Shown here: in pieces, positions 48,501-61,985 of the stretch | Numbering within the stretch: the stretch's first letter is position 1 | How the letters are laid out: each line of letters begins with the position of its first letter | DNA from: Cenococcum geophilum 1.58 | Lineage: Eukaryota > Ascomycota > Dothideomycetes > Gloniales > Gloniaceae | DNA: 64,000 nt | Assembly: GCA_001692895.1 (NCBI GenBank) | Contig: KV748243.1 | Span: 69,248-133,247 of the forward strand | Reading direction: 5' to 3' | Position numbers and translations under genes: made by a program | The notes under the pieces: model-generated | Seen by the model: the letters and a program-made list of their open reading frames with translations, nothing else | Told to the model about the DNA's origin: nothing | Databases searched by the model: none

Positions 48501-51099
48501 ATCTATCTTAAGCTTTCTTATTATATATCTTTTACTATTTAATTATACCTTAATATCTAGATCTAGCTGTATTTAAATAGGGATATGGTCTAAAGCGAGT
48601 GCCCATTCTTCTTTAGGGTTACACCTTTTAAGTCTCTAGTATAGGCCTTTGTTTATAAATGTAAGGTTAATTATACTTCTAGCGGTACCTCATTGCCATA
48701 TAATTACTCTTGGGGGGGTAGCTAGCTTAAGGCCCCAGGTGTCTATAGCTTTTAGTAGGCACTCTACCTATTATTTAGCAGTAACGTGGATACCTCCCTA
48801 CTGCAGGTGGTAGAGGTTTATATCTCCTAATAGGATAGACTTTATATCTTCGGTTTCTAGTAAGCTTATTACTAATATAATGTTCTCTGTTTATAGGACC
48901 CCTTTAACCCTAAGGTTATATATATTAATAATCTAAACCGGTCCCCTATATATCTGGATTATTATAACTGCAATATCTAGGTTGACTGCTATAACTATAA
49001 GGATAGGCTAATAGCCTTACTAATTATAAAGCACACGCGTATAGCTGCTTTTAGTTTATATAGGAGCTGGAATCCTTAGGGGCAGTATGTTAATTATATA
49101 TAGGCATTATAATACGGTTCTTATATAGTAAGGATATAGTATTTCTCTAGGTCTAAGCTGTCTAGCAAGGGCCTTACAAGACGGTGGTTTATATTGCCGC
49201 AGTTATACTATATAATGGATAGGTAGCGGACCCCCAACAGGGGTTCTTCGCCTCTCCTTCGTTCCTCGCTTCCTCTATTTCCACTTTCTCTAAAACATTT
49301 AAAGCTTCTATCTCTTATGTCTATATCCTAGTTACTACTTATTTTATATAGAGCTTTTTATTCCCGTGTCTTATATTCCTAGTAGCGCTTCTATATCTAA
49401 ATCTATTATTATCTCTAGTTCCTTCCCTGTTCTTACTAGTTAGCTATATACCCTTTAAGAGTCGGCTATAAATGTTATATTTGCCGCGTTAAGTCTAATT
49501 CTTAATTATCCTAGTCTTAAGCTTACTATAGCTGTCTATAATGGTCTTCCTACAGGGCGTCCTCTCCCTTATATCCCCTATAACCCTTATATCCCTATAT
49601 AGTCTAGTAATATCGCACAGCAACGCTTCTAGCCTATTAAGGCTTGGGATAGCTAGCCTAGCCCCCCGGTGTTAAAGGTAGAAAATACTAGAAAGGTACC
49701 TACGCCCCCCTAGCTTATCGCCTGTTGTTTCTATTCGTATAACCTAGCGTACAGTTATTCCCGTAGCTGTTAAGCCCTTACCTTCCGTCTCCTGTATTTA
49801 ATGCAGTCTCCTTTCTCCTACGCCTTATATATACTTTGGTGGCAGTTTACGCATTTTATTTAGTCTTAATTTAAGCAGTTTTTTGTATCGTGGGGGCCTA
49901 TACAGTGGCCGTAGCACACCTATACTGCGCATGTAGATTAGGTATGTCCCTATTATATATAGTGGTAGCATCGTTCTAGGCGGAGTTTATAGTTGTAGAG
50001 CCTTACGTTATATATAAGGCTATTTATAATAATACCTTTTTAGATAAGGAGTTTTTGCATTCCTAGTATATATATACTAATAATAAGGGAGCCATGCGTT
50101 CGACTAGCGTCTCCCTAGTGAGTCTCTAGCGGCCCTTATATTCTTTTATTATTCTCATTATATACTTAGTTTGTATTTTCCTGTTAAAGCTATTAGATTT
50201 GGGTAATCTTAAGTCCTAGTATAAGGCGTTCCGTTTATTTTACTATCTTATATATAGTTGCCGTATTATCCGCCTGGCGTCCCTTTTTTACCCTAAGGCT
50301 TAGGGGAACTACTAGGACTTTAACTAGGTAATCTTTACGGAGCACTTTTATACCAATACGTTCTCCTAGCCTGTCCCCTACCCTTATAGCTTATTCCTTT
50401 ACCTATTAGTCCCTTAGGGTAACTCTAATGTCTCCGCTCCTAAGGTGTTGGACTATAACAGCGTTATAAACCTCTTTATAAATTTCTATAAGGACTTCTA
50501 TTTCTAATTATCCCCTAAGCCCCTCTACTTTCTCTATATTTAGTCATATTATAATTATATATCTAGATATTGTTTTTAGGGGGGTAGGCTCCCTATACTA
50601 TAGAGGCGCAGCTACGGCGGCCTAGGTACGGTTTGCCGGTAGGGAGGGGTTTTATTTATTTTTAATTTTGCTTAGCCGTTGGAGGATTTAGTTAAGGGTT
50701 TACTAGAGGGGCGCCTAAGGTACGCTAGATTGGCGGAGCCATTCTACTAGCTGCATTAGTTCGTTATAGCTAACGGTTGCTCTCCCGTAACTACAGATAC
50801 TAGACGGGTCCAATAGGCTTTATATTTTGTCAGATGCCTTCTTAATAGAGGTCTTTCCGTTTTGTGGTGTGGTATTCGCCCATTCTTATTATGGAGGGCT
50901 ATTGCTAGGCGTGGTTCTGGTGGGCGCGCGCGAGTGCGAACCACCGTCGTTTAACGTGTGCCTCCCCTGCGATGCATGCATCTTAGGGGGATTCTCTAGG
51001 TGTTTTTCAGGGTTCTTTTGGTTGTTTTTGGTCTTTTTGGGCCGGGTGCAGCAAGAGCTCCTCCTTTTAAGATATAAGTATATAATAAAGAAAAAAATG
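45525..51099 (-). mobile_element. Tad1-like LINE inserted in the hAT element
   Basis: A non-LTR retrotransposon on the minus strand, flanked by a 17-bp target duplication GCTTATATTATATAATA (45508-45524 and 51100-51116). From its 5' end: ORF1 region (about 50950-49850) with a Cys/His-rich zinc-knuckle-like end near 49860-49930; an endonuclease region (about 49500-48450); and reverse transcriptase (about 48200-47000) with IPQGLPLSPILFLFFISNLL at about 47180-47270 and FVND in place of the usual YADD near 47150-47170. An RNase H or 3' region follows to 45525. Frames are interrupted by many stops of RIP type. The length of 5.6 kb is close to full for fungal Tad-like LINEs. The first 1.1 kb is shared with the copy at 1-1137. 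Confidence 0.85.
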
Positions 51100-51811
51100 G
51101 CTTATATTATATAATATTAAGGATAAGAGAGGATTTTAAGTTAACCTAAACTTTAAAAGTAGCCGATTTCGAGCTCTTAGTACACTAGGTAAACTCTATA
51201 ATATTATTATATATACTTAAAGCTTACCTAGCCGTATAAACGACTTCCTTACCTTTGCTTAAAGAAGAATTCCATTAAATAATTATATAAGGTAGAATAG
51301 TTGGTATTAGATGCTTTAGGTTGCCTTAAAGTATAAGTTAGCAATTAATCTTTATATAAAGAAGCATACTAAGACCTTAGGCGAAGATTTCTTAACTCTA
51401 TAGAATTGGACTTTGCTTTATATAACATATAACTTCCTCTAGATCTTTAAGAGGGTAATATTAAAAACTTAGGGGTATAATATAATAATCTTAAGCGTTC
51501 TTTTTTTAATAGATATTTTTATAAGGCATTTTAAGCAGAGTCTTATAAGAATTCTCTTTACTTTTAAAAGTTTTTCTAATATTGTATAATAGGAACACTA
51601 TAAGAATAATAGCTACTTTAGCAAAAGGATTTAAATTAGATGGAAGGTGTTTAATAAATACTACCTAAAGTCTAATAAATCCCCGTTATATGCTGCGGCA
51701 ATTATTCTTTATTCTAAACATTATATAAGGTATATCCAAGTAAATTAGGAAAAGAAGTAGTAGAAAGCTGTACTTAAAAAGGTTAAAGGACTTTAGGAGA
51801 ATTACCGATTG

Positions 51812-52080
51812 TTTGTACTAATTTAATAGCACGAGTAAGTTAGATCTAGGGGTACGAAATACATATAGTATTGTATGCTTGTTTAGATAGTGACTGTTAA
51901 TTATATAAAGCAGACTACGTGGTCTATATACTGATGCACCTCCCCCCTAATTAGTTAGTGCTTTATAAGTGCACTAGACGTGTAAGCAAGTAGTTGGTAC
52001 ACTAAACGCGTAAACGCGTTCCTAGTGTACCGACCGTGTAAGTACGTGGTTGGTATAATAGGTGCTGTAATTATATACTG
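51812..52080 (-). repeat. 3' LTR of the copia fossil
   Basis: Direct repeat of 57945-58212, about 269 bp; the exact end bases are uncertain because the flanks do not show a clean target duplication. Confidence 0.85.
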
Positions 52081-55000
52081 GCGGTACTTAAAAAATGAAA
52101 CCACCTATATATAGCCTCCGTAATTGCTTTAATAAAACTATAAAATATAAAGGAAAATATATAGGAAATCTCCCTAAGGTGCTGTCTAGGCTGCCTTTTA
52201 AACGGTGCCCTAAGCTGGCCGTAAGTTCTGCTTATGGTCCGTAAAATGGACCGTATGGCCTTTTGACGGGCAGTAGACGAGCCGTAAGTCAGATCTTGAG
52301 GGCCGCTAAGGCGCTAGTGCTAAGCGAGCCAATGGCGATTTTCTATCCTGGGGATGGAAAATTGTAATTAGTTAATTTAACCACCTTATAAAATTCGGTA
52401 GGTTATGTAAGTCTACTAAGTTCCACCGTAGCTTTCTACTGTTTTCCACCTGTACCGTATAATAAGCCGTACAGTCTTCTAACGGGCCGTAGATATACCA
52501 TAGGTGCTCCGTTAGTCCTGTTTTACCCATTTTATAACTTTTAGGTTAAGCTTATTTGTATTAATTAGGGTTTTAAGGGCTTAATACGGCTTTGCCTTAG
52601 TTATGGCGTCTACTAGGTTATTTCCGCCGCTGATCTATTTAACCTTTATAATCTCGCGTTGTTTATAGGCTTAATATAAGCATATTAGGTCGACTATAAG
52701 CCTCTTCTCCTGTGTTGTACCTAGCTTAACTAGGTAGTCGTAAAGGGACTTTAAATTGGTGTATAAAACTAGGGGTAACTGCTCCAATTATAGAATCTTC
52801 TAGACTGTTAATTTGATTGCGGCTGCTATATTAAAGCTATAAGCTAGTGCGTATAGTTTGGAAGCTAGTACGCTGCGGGTTACTTATTTATATTTAATTA
52901 AAAACTAGTGCAGTATATTTGCGTCCTAATTATGGTCCGTAAGTATAATTATAAAGCCAATTTATAATAATAGGTCTTTATTATTAGTAAAGGAGGCGTC
53001 CGTAAATGCTAGTAGGCTAAGGGAACTTAGGTCTAGTAGTACGAAAGTAAGTCCCCTTATTGCATTGTTAATTTGCCACTAAATACGCTTATTAAGCTGC
53101 TTAATATTTTTTTCTTACAGATCTACTGCCTAGGCCGTAAAGGATAAATTATAGGCAGATTTAGGTTAACAGACTGTGGCAATATAGGCGCCTCTTACAC
53201 GCTATGCAACGTATTAGTCCTTTATATTTACGGTCTTGCGGGTCTCTCTATAGGAGCTAGTAAGGTCTGTAGGCTTTACTATAATAGGCTTTAGGTTTTA
53301 AGCTTAGCGTTCCTAAGTTAGCTTAATTAGGTCGCCCTTTTGTGTAATTAGGCCTCTATTAAACTTAATTAGATTCTACTTAGTTAACTACTTTTATAAC
53401 TTTACTAAGAACTTAGCCTTTTATAGTTTAGTTTCTTTAGCGTCTATAAAGGTTTAGTCTGCTAGAAATAGGGTATTATCTATTTAGAGTCTAATAATAC
53501 TAAAGCCGTTTAATGGGCTGTATAGGAGGCAGGGGTTATAGGTTAACTGTTCCATTTTAAGCTTACTAACGTAATACTAGTGGTATGTTTTAAACCAATG
53601 GTTTCTAGCTTCTAGTACTCTATATAGAGGTTTTATAACCTATAGGATTGTTCCTAGTTATAGGTTAAGCTCGGGGGGTGGCCATATAAAGATGTCCCTA
53701 CTTAGGTAGGTATTAGACTATATATAGGCTTGCGAAATATCCCGTAGGTAAAGTGCTACAGGTTTACTTTGCTGTAGTCTAAGTATAAGTACAAGTATAA
53801 TCCGTTAACTGACTTATTAAATCGTAGGCGATTATGTAAGAACTAGGTCCTTTCCTTAGTCGTTATAGGCTTATATAATAAGCCTTAATTTTTTAAAAGC
53901 TTTATCAGTACTAGGGTGCTTAATTTCGTTAATAAAGCGTAAGTTAAATATATAGACGCCTTATAGAACGTCTCTCTCCATTATAATTACAAAAATACCC
54001 TTTTTAAGTAGTCCGTTAATCTCTTTACGTTATAAGTCCGTAAACGGGGTTTCCTATACTAGAACTAATATATCTATAGGTAGGGATTACCTTGCGGATA
54101 TTCCTATAGAGGTTAGGTAATTCTCTATTACGGGGTTCTTAATTACAGGGTGCTTTTAGTGGCGTCCTCAACCACGCTTTACGGTAGGTTTAGTAGGTTT
54201 AGTAGGTTTTTGGGGGACTTTTAGGGTAGGTAAGGGTGCTTCCAGTTCGTCTAATTCGGCAGTCGCTTCTGGTTTATCTGGTTTGGCAGTTGCTTTTAGT
54301 TTGTCTAGCTTAACGTTATAGGTAGTTTTGGGCTAAAAGTAGGGTTTTATGGACGTGCTTCTAAAGCTAGTTAGCCTGCTAGGAAGCTATATGCAGCACG
54401 TCTCGTTTTCTACGGCTAGTAGACGATAGGGTCCATTCTAGCTGCCGCTTTTACGCTATATAAGGACTTTAGAGTTAAGCGGGAGGTTATATACTAAGGT
54501 TGTATTAGGTCCGTTACAGTAGTATAGGGCGTTATTAATAGTTTATTTGGCCCGTAGCTTAACTATCTTAGCTATTACCTTCCGTATTATAGCTGCTTAT
54601 TCTATAATAGATGGGGTAGGAGGGCCTAGGTTACTTATCCTTAGGTAAACTCTATAAACTAAGAGGGTGGGTACTAGTCCGTTAGGGCTAGTGGTGTTAT
54701 TAATAGCTTTTACAGCTATCTATAGAGCCAGTTCCTTTTAAATGTCCTTATATTTGTCTATAATAATCTGGTAAACTCTTTATAAGGCTAGGTAAGCTCG
54801 CTTAATAAGTCTAATAGACTAATATGCCTTAACTAGGACAGCTTTTGTTAATATAGCCATGGCCGTAGTATACTACTAGAATTCCTTACTGATAAAGTTC
54901 CTATTAGCGTTGTAGGTAATATACTTAGGGGGTCTAACGTATATATTAATCCAGCAGGTCCGTAAAATATCCTAAGTATATTTTATAGATATATTTTGCA

Positions 55001-57944
55001 GCTAACGGGCGGCTTAATAGCGGGTTACCTTGTTAATTATGTGTAATACTAGGCTGCCGTTAATATATATAATGTCTATATACACTAAGTGGTTAAAATT
55101 AAGGTCTTTATAAAGAGTGAACTTAAATTGGCCTAGGGAACGTCTGTATTTCTAGCAGAAGGAGTAGTATTTAGTTAGGTGGTTAACTACCTTCCTATTA
55201 ACGTCGTTATGTCCAGAGCGTTTAAGGACTCTATATAGTTTTTCGGCTAATAGATAGCCGAAATAGCGGTATAGGCGGTAGATTTCCGTACTGGTAAGGT
55301 AGTACGGGTTATAGTTAAAAGATTCCTAAATATAGGTCTATAAAGTCTCTCCCTATATAAGGAACGGGTGTCCGAATTATTATATAATTGGTAAGGTAAT
55401 ATACTTACTTCCTAGGGTAGTTATGGGGCCAATTAGGGTATCCGTAACGTTATTATAGTATACCTATAACCTATCCATATCTACAAGACAGAGTAGGAAG
55501 GGGGTGTCCGCTTTTACTATGTGGAAGTTAACTAGGCCAATTAGAGTCTTAACTTTAACTGATCTAATTAATACGGTTAAGCCAATGCCGAACTGGACGT
55601 TTATGGCCCTAGTTTGCGTAATATCGATGTCTGTATTATTATCTGTGGTGGTCTTATATATAAGGTATTATCCGTAGCCTACGGTAGACTTCTTAGAGGC
55701 ACCTATATTGATTATAACACCATAGAATTCCTTAGGGGTATAGCGTTCTGTGGTGATATATGCAAATAGGTCCTATTTATAGTCCATAATATCTATAATA
55801 GGGGTACTTACGGAATGGTTTTTGGGCGTAAATAAGTGTATAAAGGAACGGTTAGCTAATACGGTTGTAATATTAAAGGCTTAGCTATCCGTAAAAGGTC
55901 TAAAAGTAGTTAGGAATATCTCTAAGGTCTCTTATTCTTAAGCGTTTAAGTTAAAGTCAATTATAAGGGCTTCTATTAACTCATTAAGAGACTCCTCTGC
56001 TTCCTTTCCTTTATAGTTTAAGATAAACTAGTTAATCCGATTATTGAATCTCTTCTTAGACTTATTACGTTCTTCTTAGGTATACCTTATAGACTAATAT
56101 CCTTCCTTACTATATATAAAGCACTTCTAACTAGTTTGTTTGTGAGGGTATACTTTTATATAGGAGTTGCTATAGGGGTTACGAGTGGGACTTAGTTGGT
56201 ACGGGTACTGCTAGTAGTAGCGGCGGTCTATAAAGTAGACGTCTAAGTCTGTTTACGGATATTGAATATTTATAATAAAGGCTTAAGTGCTGCCTGGTGG
56301 GTTTAAGACTTTATATATTATAATAGAGGAGCGTAGATTATTAATAAGGCTAGCTAAGGTATCTATAGGCTTATAGTAGGCGTACTTATAGAGCTCTACT
56401 TTCTAGTAGGCCGTAATAAGTTTATTATACAGGAAGTCGTCTGTTTAAAGCTTAGCGTTAAGGCCGTACTATAGGTGCCGGAGGTCTTTGATAAGAATTT
56501 ATAGGCACTCTATAGTCGATTTTTTAGTATTCTTATTAATTACGGTCCGTAGCTTAGTCGCATTCTATTAGGTAAGGATATTACGCTTATATTCTGGTCC
56601 TTTAAAGTAGTTATAGGTAGCTTTGTATAGCTTATTAAAGGGAACACCAAGGGGGTTGCTCTTAAGGTTGGTGTAGTAGTAGTTAAGTGCTAGGCCGCGT
56701 AGTATAGTAGAGTAGGCTTAGCTAAATTCCTATTTAGGAATATTAGCCTTCTAGCAGAGGTCTGTAAAGATAGTTAGTTTAAAGTTAAAGTTGTCGTTTT
56801 TACCGCTATAATTAGATTTATCGGTATAGAGCTTAGCTAGGTTTGCTAGCTCCTTACTATAAGTCTTTGCTTAGGTGGGTTGCGGATCTATAACTTACGG
56901 ATATGTGGTTTATGGATATATAGTTTGCAGATATATAGCTTGCGGATCTGTAACTTAAATAACGGAAGGGGTTTGGTCCGTATTTTAGTTTATAGGGGTA
57001 TTACGGTCCGTAATTTAGGTTGCGGGGGTATTGTGGTCCATAACTTAAGTACTAGGTATACTTTAGCCAGTAAAATTAATTCTAAGACTGCTTAGGTTTA
57101 TAGGACGAATTTAGTTAAGTGGGTTAGGTATAAGGCTAGTAATTATATTAAGTTTAGAAGAAGTAAAGAGTTTTTTAGTTTCTTAGAACTGGTTTAGGAT
57201 TTCCTCTTTGGTTTATTCCGTTTAGTCCTTTTTGTGTATTGTGTTGTACAAGGACTATATAACAGTAACTCGTTTATTCCTTTTAACCTATATACCTTAG
57301 TTACGTAAGAGGGTCCATAGGTTATAAATAGTAGTAGGGTTACATGCTTTAAAGATAGCTTCCGTAAAGTCTATAAAGTCTTCCTAGTATTACTCCTATA
57401 GGTCGACGTTTATAAGCTTAAAATATTTATATTTAAGAACTTTAAATTTAATATAGTTGTTAACGTCAGGTATAGATATAAGGTTAGCTCTCTGCCTCTA
57501 CTTTTCCTAGCCTTTATTAACTTGCTTCCTTAGGTCTGCCATACTATATAGTGTAGTATAATATATAGTGGGTGGAAGAGGTCTTATAGTAGTCCATAAA
57601 GGCGGTTAATATCTATAACAGTTTGTAGAAGGGTAGGGGGTTTCTATAAGGTCTTATAACGGTCTATAGAGGTAATTAACAGGTCTATAGTGGTTTATAG
57701 AAGGGTAAGAGGTTTAAGGTTTAAGGGTAGGGGTTCTATATAAGTCTATATTTGTATTTATTATACTTCCGGTAAACTATACTAAGACTTAAATAAGTAT
57801 ATAGAGTTAGAGATAAGTCCGTAATCCCCGACTTCCAACCTTTTAGTAGGTCGTACTAGGAGTTTAAACGGGTAGTCGCTGTTAAGTATCGCTCAGGGGG
57901 AGGTGTTAAGTGATTGCTAATCTGTGCGCGCTTACTAATTAGTA

Positions 57945-58212
57945 TTTGTACTAATTTAATAGCATAAGTGAGTTAGATTTAGGGGCACGAAATACATATA
58001 GTATTATATGCTTATTTGGATGGTGACTGTTAATTATATAAAGCAGACTACGTAGTTTATATACTGATGTACCTCCCCCCTAATTAGTCAGTGCTTTATA
58101 AGTGCACTAGACGCGTAAGTAAGTAGTTAGTATACTAAACGCGTAAACGCGTTCCTGGTGTACTAACCGCGTAAGCACGCGGTTGGTATAACAGGTACTA
58201 TAATTATATACT
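57945..58212 (-). repeat. 5' LTR of the copia fossil
   Basis: Direct repeat of 51812-52080. Both share the block ATTATATAAAGCAGACTACG and a run of CGCGTAA motifs. Confidence 0.85.
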
Positions 58213-59900
58213 AATTATAAGCTTTTAAGCCTAAGACTCTTTTTACCTAGTTATTAATTTTACTATATGGGCAAGCCTCTACTAAATAAGAATTAGATTT
58301 ATATAATCTAATTATTAAGGATTTTAATAAGTTTACTTAACCTTAAAGCTAAGACGAGTATAACGACTATATTACTAATCCTCTAAATTAAATTAGTAAG
58401 CTTTCTACCCTTAAATAGTAGTGCTAAGAGCAATAGCGTATATAATAGCCACGACTATCGCTACTAGCTATTACTATTCTATTAATTCTAGTAATAAGTA
58501 ATAAACCAGAACAATCCTTTTTAGGAGCGCGTTGTATAATCTTATAGGAGAGGATATAAATAGGTATTAAGAGTTTTAAAAGAGTAGAATATTTAAAATA
58601 GTGGCAGCGAACTAAGCTCTTGCTTAAGGTTATTTAACTTATTTTTTATATAAAGCTTTTAATAGTATCTATCTCAATTATCTATATATATACTAATCTG
58701 TTTTGGTTTTATTATATAAAATAACTACTTAGCTTATACGGCATATTAAGCTATAAATCTTATATAAGTGCTGCTAATAATCCTAATAGCTAGATATATA
58801 CTAATATATACTAAATAAAAGTTCGTACATACCTTATGTAAAAATAATTACGTTTTAGGCCGTAGCCCTAGGCTTATTATTAATTAATAATAGTGCCGCT
58901 ACCGTATTATCCCTACTATTACTACTAAGCCCTACTTATAGCAAGCGTAGAGGTCTACTATTATTACCTCTATCCTCGCCTTATACGGAGTAGCGGGATA
59001 TATAGTTACGCTATTTATAATTCCTATATATTCCGCTAAAGTGCCTAGGTACCTAATAATATAATAGAAATAGGCGGTAGCCTAGGCAAGCGTTAAGGCA
59101 CGTAGCGTATAGGTTACCTACTACCCGACCCTAAGATTATATAAGGATGGCGTTAATATATAAAGGCTAGTGCGAAGCTATCTAATAAAGGGAGATCGCG
59201 CCTCGTACGAACTCCATATCCTGCCCTAGAAGGGCTAGTAACGCATAGCTCTGCGGACTATGATACTAGGGAGCTAACTACTGCTATCCTATAATAAGGA
59301 CGGGGTTAGTATTGGCGCCGGCGAGGGCAGCGGCGGTAACGGCAGCGTTATAGAGGACGAGAGCCCTAAGTTAATATTAGCTTTGTACGATCTTTCTAGA
59401 TAATATACGTACATTATTATTGCTATTGTTAGTAAGGTAAAGTTAAAGTTAAAGTAAAGGGTTAATGTTAAAAGATTGTACGAAGGCGCGCTATTATATG
59501 ACTATAGCTTAAGTTATATAATTATATTATAAAACTGCCAATTTATGCCAATAATTTATATAATATTTATTTTTAATAAGTATATGTTCGGATCACGGTA
59601 GGGGGGGTTTTGGTCTCAATTGATTTCTTCTCTCCTTCCGCAGAGGATCGTAAGGATCGCGGTGCCTAAATAGGGGGGGGCTGAGGTCGGACTATCTATC
59701 GGGCCGTAGGTGGTCAGGTGACCTACGCTACACTATACGGCCCCTACCGCATACGCTCTACGCGTAACACTATTTACAACCTCTACTTATATAGACAGTA
59801 TATTTCTATTATAATAATTATATCCAAATTATTGCCAATATTTTAATATTGATACTGCAATATTGACAAATGCCAATATTTTATTGGCTGGATTTTCGCT

Positions 59901-59917
59901 TATTGAAAACCACGCTG
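59901..59917. repeat. right terminal inverted repeat of the hAT element
   Basis: Perfect 17-bp inverted match to 44373-44389. The target copy GCTAAGAT follows at 59918-59925. Confidence 0.95.
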
Positions 59918-59925
59918 GCTAAGAT

Positions 59926-61338
59926 TCCGTCATGCCCAGACCAGCTGTTCTCAACCCAGACATATCTCGCTCCTATTACACATAAACCCACACAAACTTT
60001 TGAACTCATGGAATTTGAGGCTGTTAAAAAGTCGAAGAGCATGACAAAACTTCTAAATGAATTTCACTATTCAAGAACTAGCACATCTGAGGTTACTCGG
60101 TTGTCGTTCCCTTTCGTTCCCATTTGTAGCTAATTTTAGCGTTTTTAGCACCATCCCAGACTAAGTAAACGGCACCCTGGCTAAGCCTCGTCCTCTACGG
60201 TCGTATTCGCAATTTGGCATTCACGGCCGTCGCGCGCTCGCCTTTGCGGTCGCATGGTTTCATTTCCATGATGTTGCTCACCTTGTGCAGGGGACGAGAA
60301 CTCAGTAACTAATCGTACAAAAAAGAGAGACCACAAGTGATCTTCAAAACATGCATGAAATCTTACGCATGCCAAGATAGATGGATATTTGACGATTGAC
60401 CAGGGCCAACTACGGTGTGGTTTTTTTTCCCTTGGGATCGAAATTCCTGGCTCTGCTATATGGCAGGCAAAAGACTTCTACGGTACATATAATACCTATA
60501 GAGACCTAAACCTAAAGGTAGCATATTAGTGATCGTTTCGTGACTAAACTGAACCGGAAAGATGTTGAAGATCTGATTATGATGCTGGACCGATTGCTCA
60601 CTCATCCACAACGACCAAAAGAGTTAGGAAGTCCGAATATTCGGCGCCCAAGGCGGGCATCGCAAAACAAATTTCAAATCCCACCTTATCCTCAAGGTAG
60701 CGACCGAATCTTGGCGAATGATTTGAAACAATCCTTGATTATGTGTGCGGCTGCGGAAAAATACGAGACCTAGAGTCAAAAACCGTTTGTGGAATCTGGT
60801 TGGTCCAGAGTGATGGATCTCGCATGAGGATGTGATAGGAGTCGACATGAAGGTGTATGTTGTCTATTTAACTTTAGTTGTGTATCAAATTTAACAAAGT
60901 TATTGCAGGAATCACAGTACCTCAATCTTTCCTGAATTACATCCTACAGTCTGTTACACCTCCAGTTTCCCCCTGGTTACGCGCGCAACACAGCAATTTC
61001 CATCGCCGCTGAGGCGTACACCAAAAGTGGCCCGTGCGCGAACACCGAAACAGGACCCAATTCAGCTGTGCTCTATGCAATATACCCCTCTGTAAAGAAG
61101 GACCTTGCTAGCAGGGACACCTTAGCCTAATCGGAGCACGATAGAGCCAATTATATATAAGTTTGAGCTTTATTATAATGATTTAGAGCCTTAATTCGTT
61201 GATTAAATCAACAGATTCATTTCGCCAAGACTCGATCCAATCTAGAGACTCTGGTTGGTTCGCTTGTGTGTACGCCTTTCTCAACGGCGCATGGGATACG
61301 CACTAGAGAATATTAAGTTTAACTCTTTAAATTAAGCT
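59926..61338. other. gene-free stretch right of the hAT element
   Basis: About 1.4 kb of sequence of ordinary composition, not RIP-like in its first half. Short open frames (for example 60540-60773) lack ATG starts or recognisable motifs. No gene is supported. Confidence 0.4.
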
Positions 61339-61346
61339 TAAAAAAT

Positions 61347-61977
61347 GGCCACCACTGGTTGCACACCCCCTAATTACTGCGCGCACACCCCCCACTAAAT
61401 AGGCTTAGATCATTCCTCTTCAGGTTAGAACGTCATATGTGTTTAACTTGTATGCATCTACATCACGAAAATCAAACTTTTAGAATGCAACTTCTGCAAC
61501 TATGCCACCACAATTAAGTCTTAATTTTAACTATATTACAACTTGTAGAGTTTAAATTAAAGCTAGAATGCACCAAAGGAACCCTTAGCAAAGTCGCGCT
61601 AAAAGGGCAAGACCCTACAAACGCTGTAAGCCTGTGAAATATTGCCGCTAACACTTGGCAAGCCATCTGCATATTCCACCACCATCCTTTGACACCGCAT
61701 AGCCCTGCCCTTTGGCGAACTCGTCGATATTATCAAGAGTAACGTTGACGCAATTATACAGCTTCAACGGAGGTGGGTTGAAAGCCATGGTAGATGCAGG
61801 GAAAAGTATGCAAATGCGAGGTGATTTGAGTATGGGCGCGCGACAGTTGCGCCTGATGCAGATGCATACAAGTCAAACACACGTGACATTCTAACCTGAA
61901 GAGGAATGATCTAAGCCTGTTTAGTGGGGGGGGGGGTGTGCGCGCAGTAATTAGGGGGTGTGCAACTAGTGGTGGCC
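61347..61977. mobile_element. MITE with long terminal inverted repeats
   Basis: A 631-bp element with inverted arms of about 120 bp (61347-61465 and 61854-61977), starting GGCCACCACT and sharing the block GCACACCCCCTAATTACTGC. It is flanked by an 8-bp direct duplication TAAAAAAT (61339-61346 and 61978-61985). Differences between arms are mostly transitions plus a length change in a C/G run (about 6 versus 12). The middle of about 390 bp has no transposase. The 8-bp duplication fits hAT-like or other 8-bp superfamilies; the terminal bases do not settle which. Confidence 0.9.
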
Positions 61978-61985
61978 TAAAAAAT

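Larger units (their letters stand above)
51812..58212 (-). mobile_element. Ty1/copia fossil with both LTRs, inserted in the hAT element
   Basis: A full-length but broken Ty1/copia element on the minus strand, bounded by two directly repeated LTRs (51812-52080 and 57945-58212). Recognisable parts, from its 5' side at the right, are gag (about 57540-56000), protease and integrase (about 56000-54300), reverse transcriptase (about 54100-53300) and RNase H (about 52990-52570). The order is that of Ty1/copia. Dozens of breaks of RIP type show it is dead. It splits the hAT transposase between 51811 and 58213. The two LTRs differ only by scattered transitions, as expected after RIP, so its age cannot be read from their divergence in the normal way. 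Confidence 0.88.
44373..59917 (+). mobile_element. hAT DNA transposon carrying two nested insertions
   Basis: Terminal inverted repeats of 17 bp (CAGCGTGGTTTTCAATA) sit at 44373-44389 and 59901-59917, flanked by an 8-bp target duplication, GCCAAGAT (44365-44372) and GCTAAGAT (59918-59925). The single difference is a CpA-to-TpA change. Transposase coding on the plus strand starts near 44534 and lies in three pieces: 44534-45524, 51117-51811 and 58213-58640. Blocks include a BED-finger-like region, KVYLLLDIQTS (matches the hAT KIHLSLDxWTS), YYLKSNKSPLYAAAIIL and the C-terminal dimerisation block with NKPEQSFLGARCII. The frame holds many stops, typical of RIP. Subterminal ATATTGGC motifs occur near both ends. 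Together with the insertions it spans 15.5 kb. Confidence 0.92.

Noticed and set aside
60540-60773. 77-residue ORF in the right gene-free stretch
   Set aside because: It does not start with ATG and shows no recognisable domain or splice extension.
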